DNA of 64,000 nt from G965195345 sp965277775 (GTDB lineage: Bacteria; Pseudomonadota; Gammaproteobacteria; CAKMZV01). The notes under the pieces are model-generated. The model was not told where the DNA came from. It saw only the letters and a program-made list of their open reading frames with translations, and made no database searches. The position numbers and the translations under genes were made by a program. The stretch spans positions 372,001-436,000 of the forward strand of contig OZ255843.1 of NCBI GenBank assembly GCA_965277775.1, given 5' to 3'. Positions within the stretch are counted from its first letter, which is position 1. Each line of letters starts with the position of its first letter. This document shows positions 24,719-33,789 of this stretch, in pieces.

Positions 24719-27642
24719 TGCTCGTTCCTAAATTTTAAATTCGACACCCACTCTTTGATTTTCACAGGGGGTTTTTGCGAAGGCTGTCCTTTTAAGTCCA
24801 TGCCAAAAGTGGATATGGTTTTTTTATCGCCCGCTATGGCTTTGGTTGCTTGATAGTTCGGCTCTAAGGTGCCCGCTTCGTGTTCTTGACATTTTTCAAT
24901 GTTCACGCGTAAATCGTACCAAGCCGCTTGTCCAGTGATGGGGTCAGAATTTGAATATTGGATCTGATCTTTTTGCTTTGGTAAGTGCTCTGAAATCAAA
25001 TGATTGAGCAGAAATCCTTCTTTGAATTCAGGGGCATTTTCTTTCAAACCCCAGGCGCCTTTGCGTTTACCAATGGCGTTCCAGGTCCAGACGGTGTTCT
25101 TATTCGTCCCCAACATGGTTTTAATGGGTAATTTTATTCTTCCGTGATGACTGCTAAGCCATGCCCAATCACCATCGTTTAGATCATACTGCTTTGCCGT
25201 ATCGGCATGAATGTACAAGTAATTTTTATTGGTGATCTGCCTTAACCAGGCATTCTGCGAACCCCAAGAATGATACATGTGCATCGGTCTTTGAGTGATG
25301 GCGTGCAGCGGAAAGGACGCCGTTTCAAGCGCTTGACCTTCTAAAGGCTCGTACCAAACGGGCAGTGGATCAAAATATTTTTGAATCCGTTGACGATGTT
25401 GTTCAGGCACTTTATGGGGTGTTTTACCTTGAGCCGCCAACCGAAATTTTTGGACGTGTTCACTGTAAATTTGATGAATGATGGGTTCCGCACTGCCAAT
25501 CCAACCTTTTTCCTGAGCATAAGCCAAGTATTTGGCGTTGACGTGTTTAAAATACAGTTGATCTTCCGCCAGATGTTCTTGCCAAAAGCAGCCATTTTCT
25601 ATGTATTTTTCAATTTGATTGGGATTGGGCGAGCCTTTGCTGTGCTCAGTGCCATCACCACGCCATCCCGACAATGGACCCACACCAGGCGCTCGTTCAT
25701 GGTTGATGATGTAGTCTTTATAACCCCCTGGATATAAGGGATCGCCTTTTTCTGTGACCATGCCAGGCAATTTAAGGGCAGCGCCCAATGCGAGTAATAC
25801 CTCTTGAAATGGTTTTACATCACGGCTTGGCGTTTCTATGGGCACTCGAATGGCATCACCAGGGCCTTCAGCGTTCGATATAGGGCGATCGAGCAACGAA
25901 ATGCAATCGTAGCGCTCTAAGTAAGTGGTGTCAGGTAATATGAGATCGGCGTAGGGGACGGTTTCGGAATAATAGGCATCGCTGTAAATGAATTTGGGAA
26001 TTTTATATTCGCCCGTCTCATCCTTATCGGTCAAATAATGCAGCGTGCCTTTGATATTCATCGAAGAATTCCACGCCATATTCGTCATGTACATAAATAA
26101 AACATCGATGGGATAAGGATCTCCAGCCCAAGCATTATGAATCACCATGTGCATTAACCCATGTGACGCCATGGGGTATTCCCAGCTGTAAGCTTTGTCA
26201 ATTCGCAGGGGATTGCCTTCATCATCAACGATTAAATCTTCGGGTCCGCGTGGGTTGCCAATCGGCATACCACCCAAGGGTGTATTGGGCGCCCCTGTGC
26301 CTTTGGTTGGGATGGGTTCAGGGGGTATGGGTTTTGGATAGGGGGGTTTATAGCGCCATCCTCCAGGGACATCCACACTGCCTAAGAGCATTTGCAATAT
26401 ATGAATGGCCCTACAGGTTTGAAAGCCATTGGAATGGGCAGATATGCCACGCATGGCGTGAAAACTAACTGGTCTGCCCACGATTTCATCGTGTGTTTCA
26501 CCGCGCCAATCGGTCCATTTTTGTTTGATCCGAATTTCTTCTTTAAAAGCAACATCGGCGATTTCTTTGGCAATTCTGCGGATGACCTTAGCTTCAATGC
26601 CTACTTGTTCAGCAACGGCATCAGCCGAATATTGTTCATCGGTGTAGCGGCGCGCCATCAATTCAAATACGGGTGTGGCAGGTGTACCCTCAGCTGTGTT
26701 ATATTGACCCGTTAATGCGCCATTTTTGCTGTCTTTAAATGATTTTATGGTATTGCTCTGGGAATCAAAAACACAGGGATGACCCGCATCATCACGGACA
26801 AATAGACCATATTGATCCGATTGTTCATCTTGGTGTACCAAATAACTGGCATTGGTGTAGCGCGATAAATAAGATAGATCAATTTTGTCAGCAAGCAGCA
26901 ATTCTCGAATGAGGGCAAAAATGAGCAGTCCATCAGTGCCAGGGGTTGGCGCCAACCATTCATCAGCGATAGAAGAATAACCCGTGCGCACGGGATTGAT
27001 GGAAACAAATTTGGTGTTCTTACGCGCCTTAAGTTTACCCAGACCAATTTTGATTGGATTGGAATCGTGATCTTCAGCAACGCCAAACAGCATGAAGTAT
27101 TTGGTTTTTTCCCAGTCGGGTTCACCGAATTCCCAAAACGCTCCACCGACCGAATACAAACCCGCTGCGGCCATATTGACCGAACAAAAGCCACCGTGTG
27201 CAGCGAAATTTCTGGTACCAAACTGCGATGCCCACCAACCCGTCAAGGATTGACTTTGATCTCTGCCCGTAAAAAATGCCAGTTTATTAGGGTCTTTAGC
27301 GCGTGTCTCTTGCAACCAATTGGTGGCAAACGCCATGGCTTCATCCCATGAAATTTCTTTAAATTCACCGCTGCCCCGTTCACCCACTCTTAGCAAAGGG
27401 GCGGTCAACCGAGCTGGAGAATAGTGATTCATAATGCCAGCAGAACCTTTGGCGCATAATACGCCTTGGTTTACTGGATGATCAGGATTGCCTTCAATGA
27501 AGCGGATTTTGCCGTTCTTAAGATAAACTTTAATGCCACATCGGCAGGCGCACATATAGCATGTGGTGTGTTTAATCTCATCGACCACTTCAGGGGATAA
27601 GTCCACCGATTCAGTGACCGTTTCAAACGGGTTGTACCGCAT
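24715..27642 (-). CDS. soeA: Sulfite dehydrogenase molybdopterin subunit SoeA
   Basis: This is the catalytic subunit of a cytoplasmic sulfite:quinone oxidoreductase. It has 975 residues with an N-terminal [4Fe-4S] motif C28-x2-C31-x3-C35-x27-C63 and the molybdopterin oxidoreductase domains after it, including the C-terminal dinucleotide-binding region around ITNKNYLYIHADTAKQYDLNDGDW. There is no twin-arginine signal, so it stays in the cytoplasm, as known for SoeA. It follows xsc by 24 bases. SoeABC removes the sulfite made by Xsc. Related polysulfide, thiosulfate and DMSO enzymes share this fold, so the name rests on both sequence and context. Confidence 0.87.
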   Translation of the reverse strand: MRYNPFETVTESVDLSPEVVDEIKHTTCYMCACRCGIKVYLKNGKIRFIEGNPDHPVNQGVLCAKGSAGIMNHYSPARLTAPLLRVGERGSGEFKEISWDEAMAFATNWLQETRAKDPNKLAFFTGRDQSQSLTGWWASQFGTRNFAAHGGFCSVNMAAAGLYSVGGAFWEFGEPDWEKTKYFMLFGVAEDHDSNPIKIGLGKLKARKNTKFVSINPVRTGYSSIADEWLAPTPGTDGLLIFALIRELLLADKIDLSYLSRYTNASYLVHQDEQSDQYGLFVRDDAGHPCVFDSQSNTIKSFKDSKNGALTGQYNTAEGTPATPVFELMARRYTDEQYSADAVAEQVGIEAKVIRRIAKEIADVAFKEEIRIKQKWTDWRGETHDEIVGRPVSFHAMRGISAHSNGFQTCRAIHILQMLLGSVDVPGGWRYKPPYPKPIPPEPIPTKGTGAPNTPLGGMPIGNPRGPEDLIVDDEGNPLRIDKAYSWEYPMASHGLMHMVIHNAWAGDPYPIDVLFMYMTNMAWNSSMNIKGTLHYLTDKDETGEYKIPKFIYSDAYYSETVPYADLILPDTTYLERYDCISLLDRPISNAEGPGDAIRVPIETPSRDVKPFQEVLLALGAALKLPGMVTEKGDPLYPGGYKDYIINHERAPGVGPLSGWRGDGTEHSKGSPNPNQIEKYIENGCFWQEHLAEDQLYFKHVNAKYLAYAQEKGWIGSAEPIIHQIYSEHVQKFRLAAQGKTPHKVPEQHRQRIQKYFDPLPVWYEPLEGQALETASFPLHAITQRPMHMYHSWGSQNAWLRQITNKNYLYIHADTAKQYDLNDGDWAWLSSHHGRIKLPIKTMLGTNKNTVWTWNAIGKRKGAWGLKENAPEFKEGFLLNHLISEHLPKQKDQIQYSNSDPITGQAAWYDLRVNIEKCQEHEAGTLEPNYQATKAIAGDKKTISTFGMDLKGQPSQKPPVKIKEWVSNLKFRNEQ

Positions 27643-27666
27643 TAGTGAGTACGCTTTTGTGCCGAT

Positions 27667-29436
27667 TTACACAAAGTCTTTATACTTATCTAAATAACGA
27701 ACGGGTTTTGAAAGCGCATCTTTGCGGAATGGATCGCCTAATTCACGTGTACACATGATTTCTAAAATACACGTTTTCTTGTCGTTCATTTGCAGATCTA
27801 TGGCTTTTTTCAATGCTGGACCCACATCTTCTAATTTATCGACTCGAATGCCTTCAGCGCCCATTGATTTAGCCACCTCTGCCCATGAACCATTCTCTAA
27901 TTCAGCCGCTGTAAACCGTCTGTCATAAAAATCCACTTGGTTTTTCTTCTCAGCGCCCCATTGGCGATTATGAAATACCACTGCGGTCACAGGAATGTTG
28001 TGTCTGACCGCGGTGAAGGTTTCTTGCATGCTCATGGCCCAAGCACCGTCACCAGCATAAGAAATGGCGGGTCTTTCTGGGCAGGCTGTTTTTGCCCCAA
28101 TAATGGTGGGGAAGGCATAGCCACAGTTGCCCCAGCTCATAGCGGCAAAGAAACTGCGTGGTCTTTCAAATCGCAGATAGCTGTTGGCCACCGAGTTAAT
28201 GTTACCAATGTCGGTCGAAACCATGACGTCAGCAGGCATCGCTTTTTCTAATTCTCTGAGCACTTGACGGGGATGCAAATAACTATCAGGTTCTTTATTT
28301 TGTTCATCGATCATGTCCAAGCTAAAGTCATCTTTTTCATGCGTCCACTCATCCAAGTCTTTTTCCCAAGCGTTTTTTTCATCAGCAATGTTCTGTAAGC
28401 GTGCTGCACTGTTTGAATCACAAGCGAGGGTGCAATCTTTGAGACGGGCCGTCAAGGCAATGGCTGTGGCTTTTGCATCGCCGCAAATGCCCACCGATAT
28501 TTTCTTAACCAAACCAAGCATTTTATGGTCAGCATCGATTTGAATGATTTTCGCCTCAGTGGGCCAATAATCCATGCCGTGCTGGGGCAAAGTTCCAAAA
28601 GGTCCTAAACGTGAACCTAAGGCAACCACCACATCGGCTTTAGAAATCAGTCTCATCGCAGCTTTTGAACCTTGATAACCCAAAGGACCACACCATAGCT
28701 TATGGCTGGCTGGGAAGGAGTCATTGTGCAAATAGCTGTTCACCACGGGGGCATTCAAACGCTCTGCCAATGCCTTACATTCTTCAACCCCATCGGCCAT
28801 AACCACACCACCGCCGGATATGATCACTGGAAATTCAGCTTTGGCTAGAAGTTCGACGGCTTCCTGCAAATGACTTTCACCGCCGGCGCCGCGATCAACG
28901 CGCATCGGTTGTGGAATTTCAACATTGATGTCGCCATAAAAATAATCGCGCGGGATGTTGAGCTGAGTGGGTGCCATTTCTGACATGGCGCGGTCAAAAC
29001 AACGACCAGTGTATTCAGCCATTCTGTTCGGGTTGTTTACATGACCCTGATATTTGGTAAATTCTTGAAACATAGGCAATTGATGTGCTTCTTGAAAGCC
29101 ACCGAGTCCCATACCCATGGTGCCCGATTCAGGCGTAATCATCACCACTGGGGAATGCGCCCAATAAGCGGCCGCAATGGCGGTGACGCAATTACTGATA
29201 CCCGGACCATTTTGTCCAATGACCACACCGTGTTTGCCACTGGCTCTGGCATAGCCATCGGCCATATGAGCCCCGCCCTGTTCATGTACAACTGGAATGA
29301 ATCGGATGCCTGCAGGTGCGAATATGTCCATGGCATCCATAAAAGCGGATCCCATAATGCCATAAATGTTTTTTACGCCATTTGCCACCATTGTTTCAAC
29401 AAATGCTTCGCTTGGCGTCATTCTGATTTTGCTCAT
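27667..29436 (-). CDS. xsc: Sulfoacetaldehyde acetyltransferase
   Basis: Xsc is a thiamine-diphosphate enzyme that converts sulfoacetaldehyde and phosphate to acetyl phosphate and sulfite. It has 589 residues, matching the family. Visible features are the ThDP-activating Glu in VVHEQGGAHMADGYARASG, the block AAAYWAHSPVVMITPESGT, and the cofactor motif SYAGDGAWAMSMQE with HNRQWGAEKKNQVDFY. These are more specific to Xsc than to acetolactate synthase. A Shine-Dalgarno AAAGGACGG precedes the start. It heads the operon xsc-soeABC-small protein-mobA and diverges from the IclR regulator and the sulfoacetate genes. Confidence 0.95.
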   Translation of the reverse strand: MSKIRMTPSEAFVETMVANGVKNIYGIMGSAFMDAMDIFAPAGIRFIPVVHEQGGAHMADGYARASGKHGVVIGQNGPGISNCVTAIAAAYWAHSPVVMITPESGTMGMGLGGFQEAHQLPMFQEFTKYQGHVNNPNRMAEYTGRCFDRAMSEMAPTQLNIPRDYFYGDINVEIPQPMRVDRGAGGESHLQEAVELLAKAEFPVIISGGGVVMADGVEECKALAERLNAPVVNSYLHNDSFPASHKLWCGPLGYQGSKAAMRLISKADVVVALGSRLGPFGTLPQHGMDYWPTEAKIIQIDADHKMLGLVKKISVGICGDAKATAIALTARLKDCTLACDSNSAARLQNIADEKNAWEKDLDEWTHEKDDFSLDMIDEQNKEPDSYLHPRQVLRELEKAMPADVMVSTDIGNINSVANSYLRFERPRSFFAAMSWGNCGYAFPTIIGAKTACPERPAISYAGDGAWAMSMQETFTAVRHNIPVTAVVFHNRQWGAEKKNQVDFYDRRFTAAELENGSWAEVAKSMGAEGIRVDKLEDVGPALKKAIDLQMNDKKTCILEIMCTRELGDPFRKDALSKPVRYLDKYKDFV

Positions 29437-29799
29437 CGTTTACCGTCCTTTATCTATAAGTGTGATTTAATGTATCGTGATTTATAAAAACCTGTTAATG
29501 TGAAAATTAAGAAAAGTTCATTCGGATACTCGATTGTTTGTCCATCTGAGCGCTGCGCTATGGTTCTTTGCGCATGGCACCAAAATACGATAAAATCAAT
29601 CAATATTGCATCCATAAATTTTCGTCTATTCTAACAGACAAAATAGCGATAATCGGTTGATGTATTTAAAATATTCTTAAATTTTAAAAAAAAAATATCA
29701 TTTTTTGATAATTTTGTGCATTAATAGCCGTTCAAACATTAAAATGTGACTTGTGATGGTTAATACTTTCTGTGTGAATTTTAAAAACTTGTCGGTAAT
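29437..29799. promoter_or_regulatory. Divergent control region between xsc and the IclR regulator gene
   Basis: This 363-base gap must hold the promoters of both arms of the sulfonate cluster. It is strongly AT-rich, with an A tract ending at 29695. Only a weak short inverted repeat (TATCA / TGATA, 29696-29710) was seen near the regulator gene. No operator can be called with confidence. Confidence 0.45.
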
Positions 29800-30654
29800 A
29801 TGGTGAGTAAAACTGAGAATAATGCACCCGTTGTTAAAGCGCTGATGTTGTTAGAGGAAATTCTGGCTTTCCCTTCGCCCCCCAATGTCAACGAGTTAAG
29901 CCTGAGAACAGGTCTGCCAGGTTCTACCGTCCATCGCTTTTGTAAATTATTGTGTGATTCAGGTTATGTTTATAAAGATCCTGTCTCACGCACTTTTGGC
30001 GTCGGCATTCGATCTAGCCATTTAGCCCAACAAATATTCTCCAATCAAACTCTCTTAGCCCCACGTCGCGCCCTGCTTGAAAATTTGGCAAAACAAACGG
30101 GAGAGACGTGTAACATAACGGTTTTAACGGGTACTAAAATCACTTATTTGGATCGCGTTGAAACGCATTGGCCTCATCGTATCACCTTAGACGTTGGCTC
30201 TCAATTACCGCTCCATTGCTCTTCAAGTGGTAAGCTGTTTTTGGCATACATGCGCAAAAACCAAAGACAAGTCTTGTTAAATCAATACAATTTGGAAAAG
30301 CATACAGACAAAACGCTGACCGATGTGGCGCAATTAAATAAACATTTGAAAAATTGCCGTCAACAGAAATTGGGGATCAATGATGAGGAATACATGGTTG
30401 GATTGGTGGCCATTGCAACCCCGTTGCTCGATAAAAATGGACGATTGTTCGCCACCTTATCGGTGCAAGCGCCCACAACCCGCTATAACATAGATAAACT
30501 CGTTAATGAACACCATCAAAAATTGCTTGACCATGGCACGCAACTGTGTGAAATTTTTGATCATAATCGCGAAAATGTCATCCAAAATGGCGAAGCTGTT
30601 CAATCAATATTGACAGATGAGCCAACCTCTTTAAATTATAAATATGGGCTTTAG
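29800..30654 (+). CDS. IclR-family transcriptional regulator of the sulfonate cluster
   Basis: This 284-residue regulator has an N-terminal winged helix-turn-helix (about residues 10-70; NELSLRTGLPGSTVHRFCKLL) and a C-terminal IclR effector domain (about 80-255). The latter includes LPLHCSSSGKLFLAYM and GINDEEYMVGLVAIATPLLD. The gene is divergent from xsc-soe and is followed after two bases by the transporter genes, so it probably controls both arms in response to a pathway compound. Which compound, and whether it activates or represses, is unknown. The C-terminus beyond residue 255 is longer than the usual domain. Confidence 0.88.
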   Translation: MVSKTENNAPVVKALMLLEEILAFPSPPNVNELSLRTGLPGSTVHRFCKLLCDSGYVYKDPVSRTFGVGIRSSHLAQQIFSNQTLLAPRRALLENLAKQTGETCNITVLTGTKITYLDRVETHWPHRITLDVGSQLPLHCSSSGKLFLAYMRKNQRQVLLNQYNLEKHTDKTLTDVAQLNKHLKNCRQQKLGINDEEYMVGLVAIATPLLDKNGRLFATLSVQAPTTRYNIDKLVNEHHQKLLDHGTQLCEIFDHNRENVIQNGEAVQSILTDEPTSLNYKYGL

Positions 30655-30656
30655 TT

Positions 30657-32144
30657 ATGGAATTTATAAACTATTTCCCCATCGTTTTTGAACCCTTTAA
30701 TTTTGCCATCTTGCTGCTTGGCACAGTTATCGGACTGTTATTGGGTGCCACACCTGGATTGAGTCCAACCATGACGGTTGCCCTGCTCATCCCTTTCACT
30801 TTCCACATGAGTTCCATTTCTGGACTGATACTCCTTGGGGCGGCTTATACCTCAACCGTTGCAGGCGGTGCCGTCAGTGCCATATTACTGAAAATACCTG
30901 GGGCGCCTGCGAACATTGCCACCATTTTTGATGGCCACCAGATGGCCAAAAAAAACCAAGCAACCAAGGCCTTGCATTTTTGCTTTATCAGCTCAGCCGT
31001 TGGTGGGATTTTGGGCGTGTTTGTCCTCATTTTCTTTTCGCCATTGCTGGCGGACGTGGCGCTAAAATTTGGTCCCAGTCATCTGTTCTGGGTCGCCATC
31101 CTAGGGGTGACGGTCATTGCCACCTTGGATTCAAAATCAGTCACCTTAGGACTGCTTTCAGGCGCTTTGGGGCTGTGGTTGTCAACCATTGGTTACGATG
31201 GCATTCAGGGCGAAGATCGTTTTATTTTCACCGAACGCTTAGAGGGGGGCATTCACATCATCCCCGCATTGATTGGCATATTCGCCATTCCACAAATATT
31301 TGAAATGCTCAGCAATGGTCTGAGATCGGATGATACCAGTACATTCGTCAAGGAAAAACAATCGGTTTTGGATTCTTTGCGCCACTGTTTATCACGGGTG
31401 AAGCCTCTGGCATTGGGCAGTTTTTTTGGCACCATCATTGGTCTTATTCCTGGCGCTGGTGGACAAATAGCCGGTTTGGTTTCTTGGGATCAAGCACGAA
31501 AATTTAGCAAACATCCAGAGAAATTTGGCACTGGCGAACCCGATGGGGTTATTGCGGCCGAGTCTGCAAACAACGCCATGGTCGGCCCTTCATTGGTACC
31601 ATTGCTGACGCTCAGTGTGCCAGGCAGCCCAACCGCTGCGGTATTGCTCGGTGGCTTACTCATTCACGGTATTTTCCCAGGACCGAATTTATTTAAAGAA
31701 CACCCCGAAGTCACTTGGACATTCATCGATTCACTGCTGGTTGGGCAAGTTTTGATGTTAATTTTGGGCATTCTTTTGAGCAGTTTGGCGGCTCGTGTGA
31801 TCCATATTCCCAAATATTATTTGGCACCCATCATTATGATTTTGGCGATCTTTGGTACTTATAGCGTGCAACACTCATTTTCAGATGTCATCATCATGTT
31901 TGGCTTAGGACTGGGTATGTGGGTGCTTGAAGGTGTTGGTTTAAGGAGTGCCCCATTGGTGCTCGGTCTGGTCTTGGGTCCCATTGCTGAAGGCAATTTT
32001 GTTCAAGGGTCTATTATTGCCACTGCGGGTGATGGCCTTGCACCCTATTTCCTAACAGGCGGACTGAATTTGTTTTTGATATTTTTATGTTTGCTGTCCA
32101 TCATCTACAGTGCTTGGACGCATAAAAAGAAAACGGTAAAATAG
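30657..32144 (+). CDS. tctA: Tripartite tricarboxylate transporter, large membrane subunit (TctA)
   Basis: This 495-residue inner-membrane protein has about twelve hydrophobic segments and belongs to the TctA family. The repeated glycine-rich motifs are LLGATPGLSPTMTVALLIPFTF near the start and IGLIPGAGGQIAGLVSW in the middle, followed by GTGEPDGVIAAESANNA. It starts two bases after the regulator gene and is followed by tctB after six bases and then tctC. The complex imports carboxylates driven by ion gradients, with a periplasmic binding protein. In this cluster the likely substrate is sulfoacetate, which is inference from the genes next to it. Confidence 0.92.
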   Translation: MEFINYFPIVFEPFNFAILLLGTVIGLLLGATPGLSPTMTVALLIPFTFHMSSISGLILLGAAYTSTVAGGAVSAILLKIPGAPANIATIFDGHQMAKKNQATKALHFCFISSAVGGILGVFVLIFFSPLLADVALKFGPSHLFWVAILGVTVIATLDSKSVTLGLLSGALGLWLSTIGYDGIQGEDRFIFTERLEGGIHIIPALIGIFAIPQIFEMLSNGLRSDDTSTFVKEKQSVLDSLRHCLSRVKPLALGSFFGTIIGLIPGAGGQIAGLVSWDQARKFSKHPEKFGTGEPDGVIAAESANNAMVGPSLVPLLTLSVPGSPTAAVLLGGLLIHGIFPGPNLFKEHPEVTWTFIDSLLVGQVLMLILGILLSSLAARVIHIPKYYLAPIIMILAIFGTYSVQHSFSDVIIMFGLGLGMWVLEGVGLRSAPLVLGLVLGPIAEGNFVQGSIIATAGDGLAPYFLTGGLNLFLIFLCLLSIIYSAWTHKKKTVK

Positions 32145-32150
32145 CGCATC

Positions 32151-32639
32151 ATGGAAAACTTTGCATTTTCAAAAAAACAGACAACCGTCGGTTTGTTTGT
32201 ATTGTCAAGCATCATTGCTTATGCCAGCTTAACGGCCGAAAGTGAGGCCTATCGTTTTCCAAAACTGCTGTCCATCGTCCTAATGCTATCGAGCATTGCC
32301 AGTTTAATAGAAGTGTTCCGCCAATCAGATTCTGAACAACTCATCCGCATTACACCCGCGCAAATCAAAGATTTTTTGCCCGGTTTCTTTGTCATTCTAC
32401 TGCTGATAAATTTTGCCGAGGATGTTGGCTTCTATCTATCCAGCTGGATGTTTTGTATTGTCGTTATAGGTTATTATTTTCATCAAATTCAGAAAAATAT
32501 TGCAGAGACAGAAACGCCAAAATCTGTGCTATACCAAATTATCATGCCTGTTGTCTTTTCGACAATTTTTATCTTTCTCATGTACATGCTCTTTAGTGTG
32601 GCATTACGTGTACAGACCCCGCTGGGTTTGTTGTTTTAA
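32151..32639 (+). CDS. tctB: Tripartite tricarboxylate transporter, small membrane subunit (TctB)
   Basis: This 162-residue protein has four hydrophobic segments and the TctB-type start, with a segment of TVGLFVLSSIIAYASL, then YRFPKLLSIVLML, then PGFFVILLLINFAEDVGFYLSSW. It completes the membrane part of the transporter with TctA. Position between tctA and tctC is the family's usual order in this arrangement. TctB sequences are poorly conserved, so context matters in this call. Confidence 0.85.
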   Translation: MENFAFSKKQTTVGLFVLSSIIAYASLTAESEAYRFPKLLSIVLMLSSIASLIEVFRQSDSEQLIRITPAQIKDFLPGFFVILLLINFAEDVGFYLSSWMFCIVVIGYYFHQIQKNIAETETPKSVLYQIIMPVVFSTIFIFLMYMLFSVALRVQTPLGLLF

Positions 32640-32736
32640 GATGAAATGCACAATCATTCAACGACACGATAATGTTTGTTTTTAACTTGCTCTAACAGGC
32701 GTCATGCCAATGAGCACAACTTTTGAGGTTCTCGTT

Positions 32737-33720
32737 ATGAAAAATTCAAATTTTTTCGGGCAATCGGTTTTGAAAGTACTTTTTGCAACTTTTGCTCTGT
32801 TATTTTTTAGCCATGTGGTTGCAGAAGAATATCCTGACCGACCCGTCAGCTTATCTGTGGTTTATGGTGCTGGTGGTGCAACTGATTTCCAAGCACGCAT
32901 TGTGACCATGGTCTCTGCAAAGAAAGAATATTTGGGGCAGCCCATGGTTATTTTGAATAAACCAGGCTCTGGTGGACGTGTTGGTTGGAACCAATACGCC
33001 AGCAAAGCAAAATTAGATGGTTATGAATTGGCGGCGTATAACGTCCCACATTTCATCGCGCAATCGATTAAATTTAAAACAAAATACAATGTTGATAATT
33101 TAGTCCCAATTGCAAACTGGGGTGCAGACCCTGCCGTTCTAATCGTCTCTAAGGACAGCCCTTTCAACAGTGTTCAAGATTTGGTTGATTTTGCCAAGAA
33201 AAACCCTGGCAAAGTGACCGTCTCTGGTGCTGGTCTGTTCGTTGGTCATCACATTGCTTTCTTGCAAATTCAGAAAGAAACTGGAACAAATATGACCTAC
33301 GTGCCTAATAAGAAAGGCGGTGCAGGTGCGCTGCAGTTCGTTATTGGCGGCCAAGTCATGGCTGGTGTGAACAACTTATCGGATGCTTACCGTAGCCGTG
33401 ATAGTTTGAAAATCCTTGGCATTGCTGACAATACTCGGAATGCGGAATTTTTGCCAGATGTGCCTACGTTTAAAGAACAAGGCTTCAATGTGGACGATTC
33501 CAGCGTGAATTTCCGTGGCATTATGGTCAGAAAAGGTACGCCTCAAGCTGTGATTGATAAATTGGCTGATGCATTTCCTAAAATGTTTGAAAATGCGCGT
33601 GTCATTAAACGCATGAAAGCGGGTGGTTCACCAGTCCGCGTCATGGGTCACGAAGAGGTTCGTGAAATGTGGGATAAGCGCCAAAAGTTTTTAACTCAGC
33701 TGTTGAAAGATTTAAAATAA
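32737..33720 (+). CDS. tctC: Tripartite tricarboxylate transporter, periplasmic binding protein (TctC)
   Basis: This is the solute-binding protein of the transporter. The start MKNSNFFGQSV, preceded by GAGGT at good spacing, gives 327 residues; the frame is open 11 codons further up. A signal peptide ends near FFSHVVAEE. The mature protein starts with YPDRPVSLSVVYGAGGATD, the TctC/BugT-type ligand-loop motif, and later has KKGGAGALQFVIGGQVMAGV. The hairpin at 33740-33764 follows the stop and may favour extra binding protein. The ligand is proposed to be sulfoacetate from the operon content. Confidence 0.9.
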   Translation: MKNSNFFGQSVLKVLFATFALLFFSHVVAEEYPDRPVSLSVVYGAGGATDFQARIVTMVSAKKEYLGQPMVILNKPGSGGRVGWNQYASKAKLDGYELAAYNVPHFIAQSIKFKTKYNVDNLVPIANWGADPAVLIVSKDSPFNSVQDLVDFAKKNPGKVTVSGAGLFVGHHIAFLQIQKETGTNMTYVPNKKGGAGALQFVIGGQVMAGVNNLSDAYRSRDSLKILGIADNTRNAEFLPDVPTFKEQGFNVDDSSVNFRGIMVRKGTPQAVIDKLADAFPKMFENARVIKRMKAGGSPVRVMGHEEVREMWDKRQKFLTQLLKDLK

Positions 33721-33739
33721 AACTCTGAACTGGATTGAT

Positions 33740-33764
33740 ATAAGGGAGGTTTTGCCTCCCTTAT
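33740..33764 (+). terminator. Strong hairpin between tctC and sauS
   Basis: ATAAGGGAGG and CCTCCCTTAT form a perfect ten-base stem with a five-base loop, starting 20 bases after tctC. There is no clean T run, so it may act as a 3' stabiliser or partial terminator that sets tctC above the enzyme genes. Confidence 0.6.
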
Positions 33765-33789
33765 ACGTCCTTTCTATAGCCTTAAGACC

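Noticed and set aside
29696..29710. TATCA / TGATA inverted repeat as the IclR operator
   Set aside because: The arms are only five bases in a very AT-rich stretch and could occur by chance.
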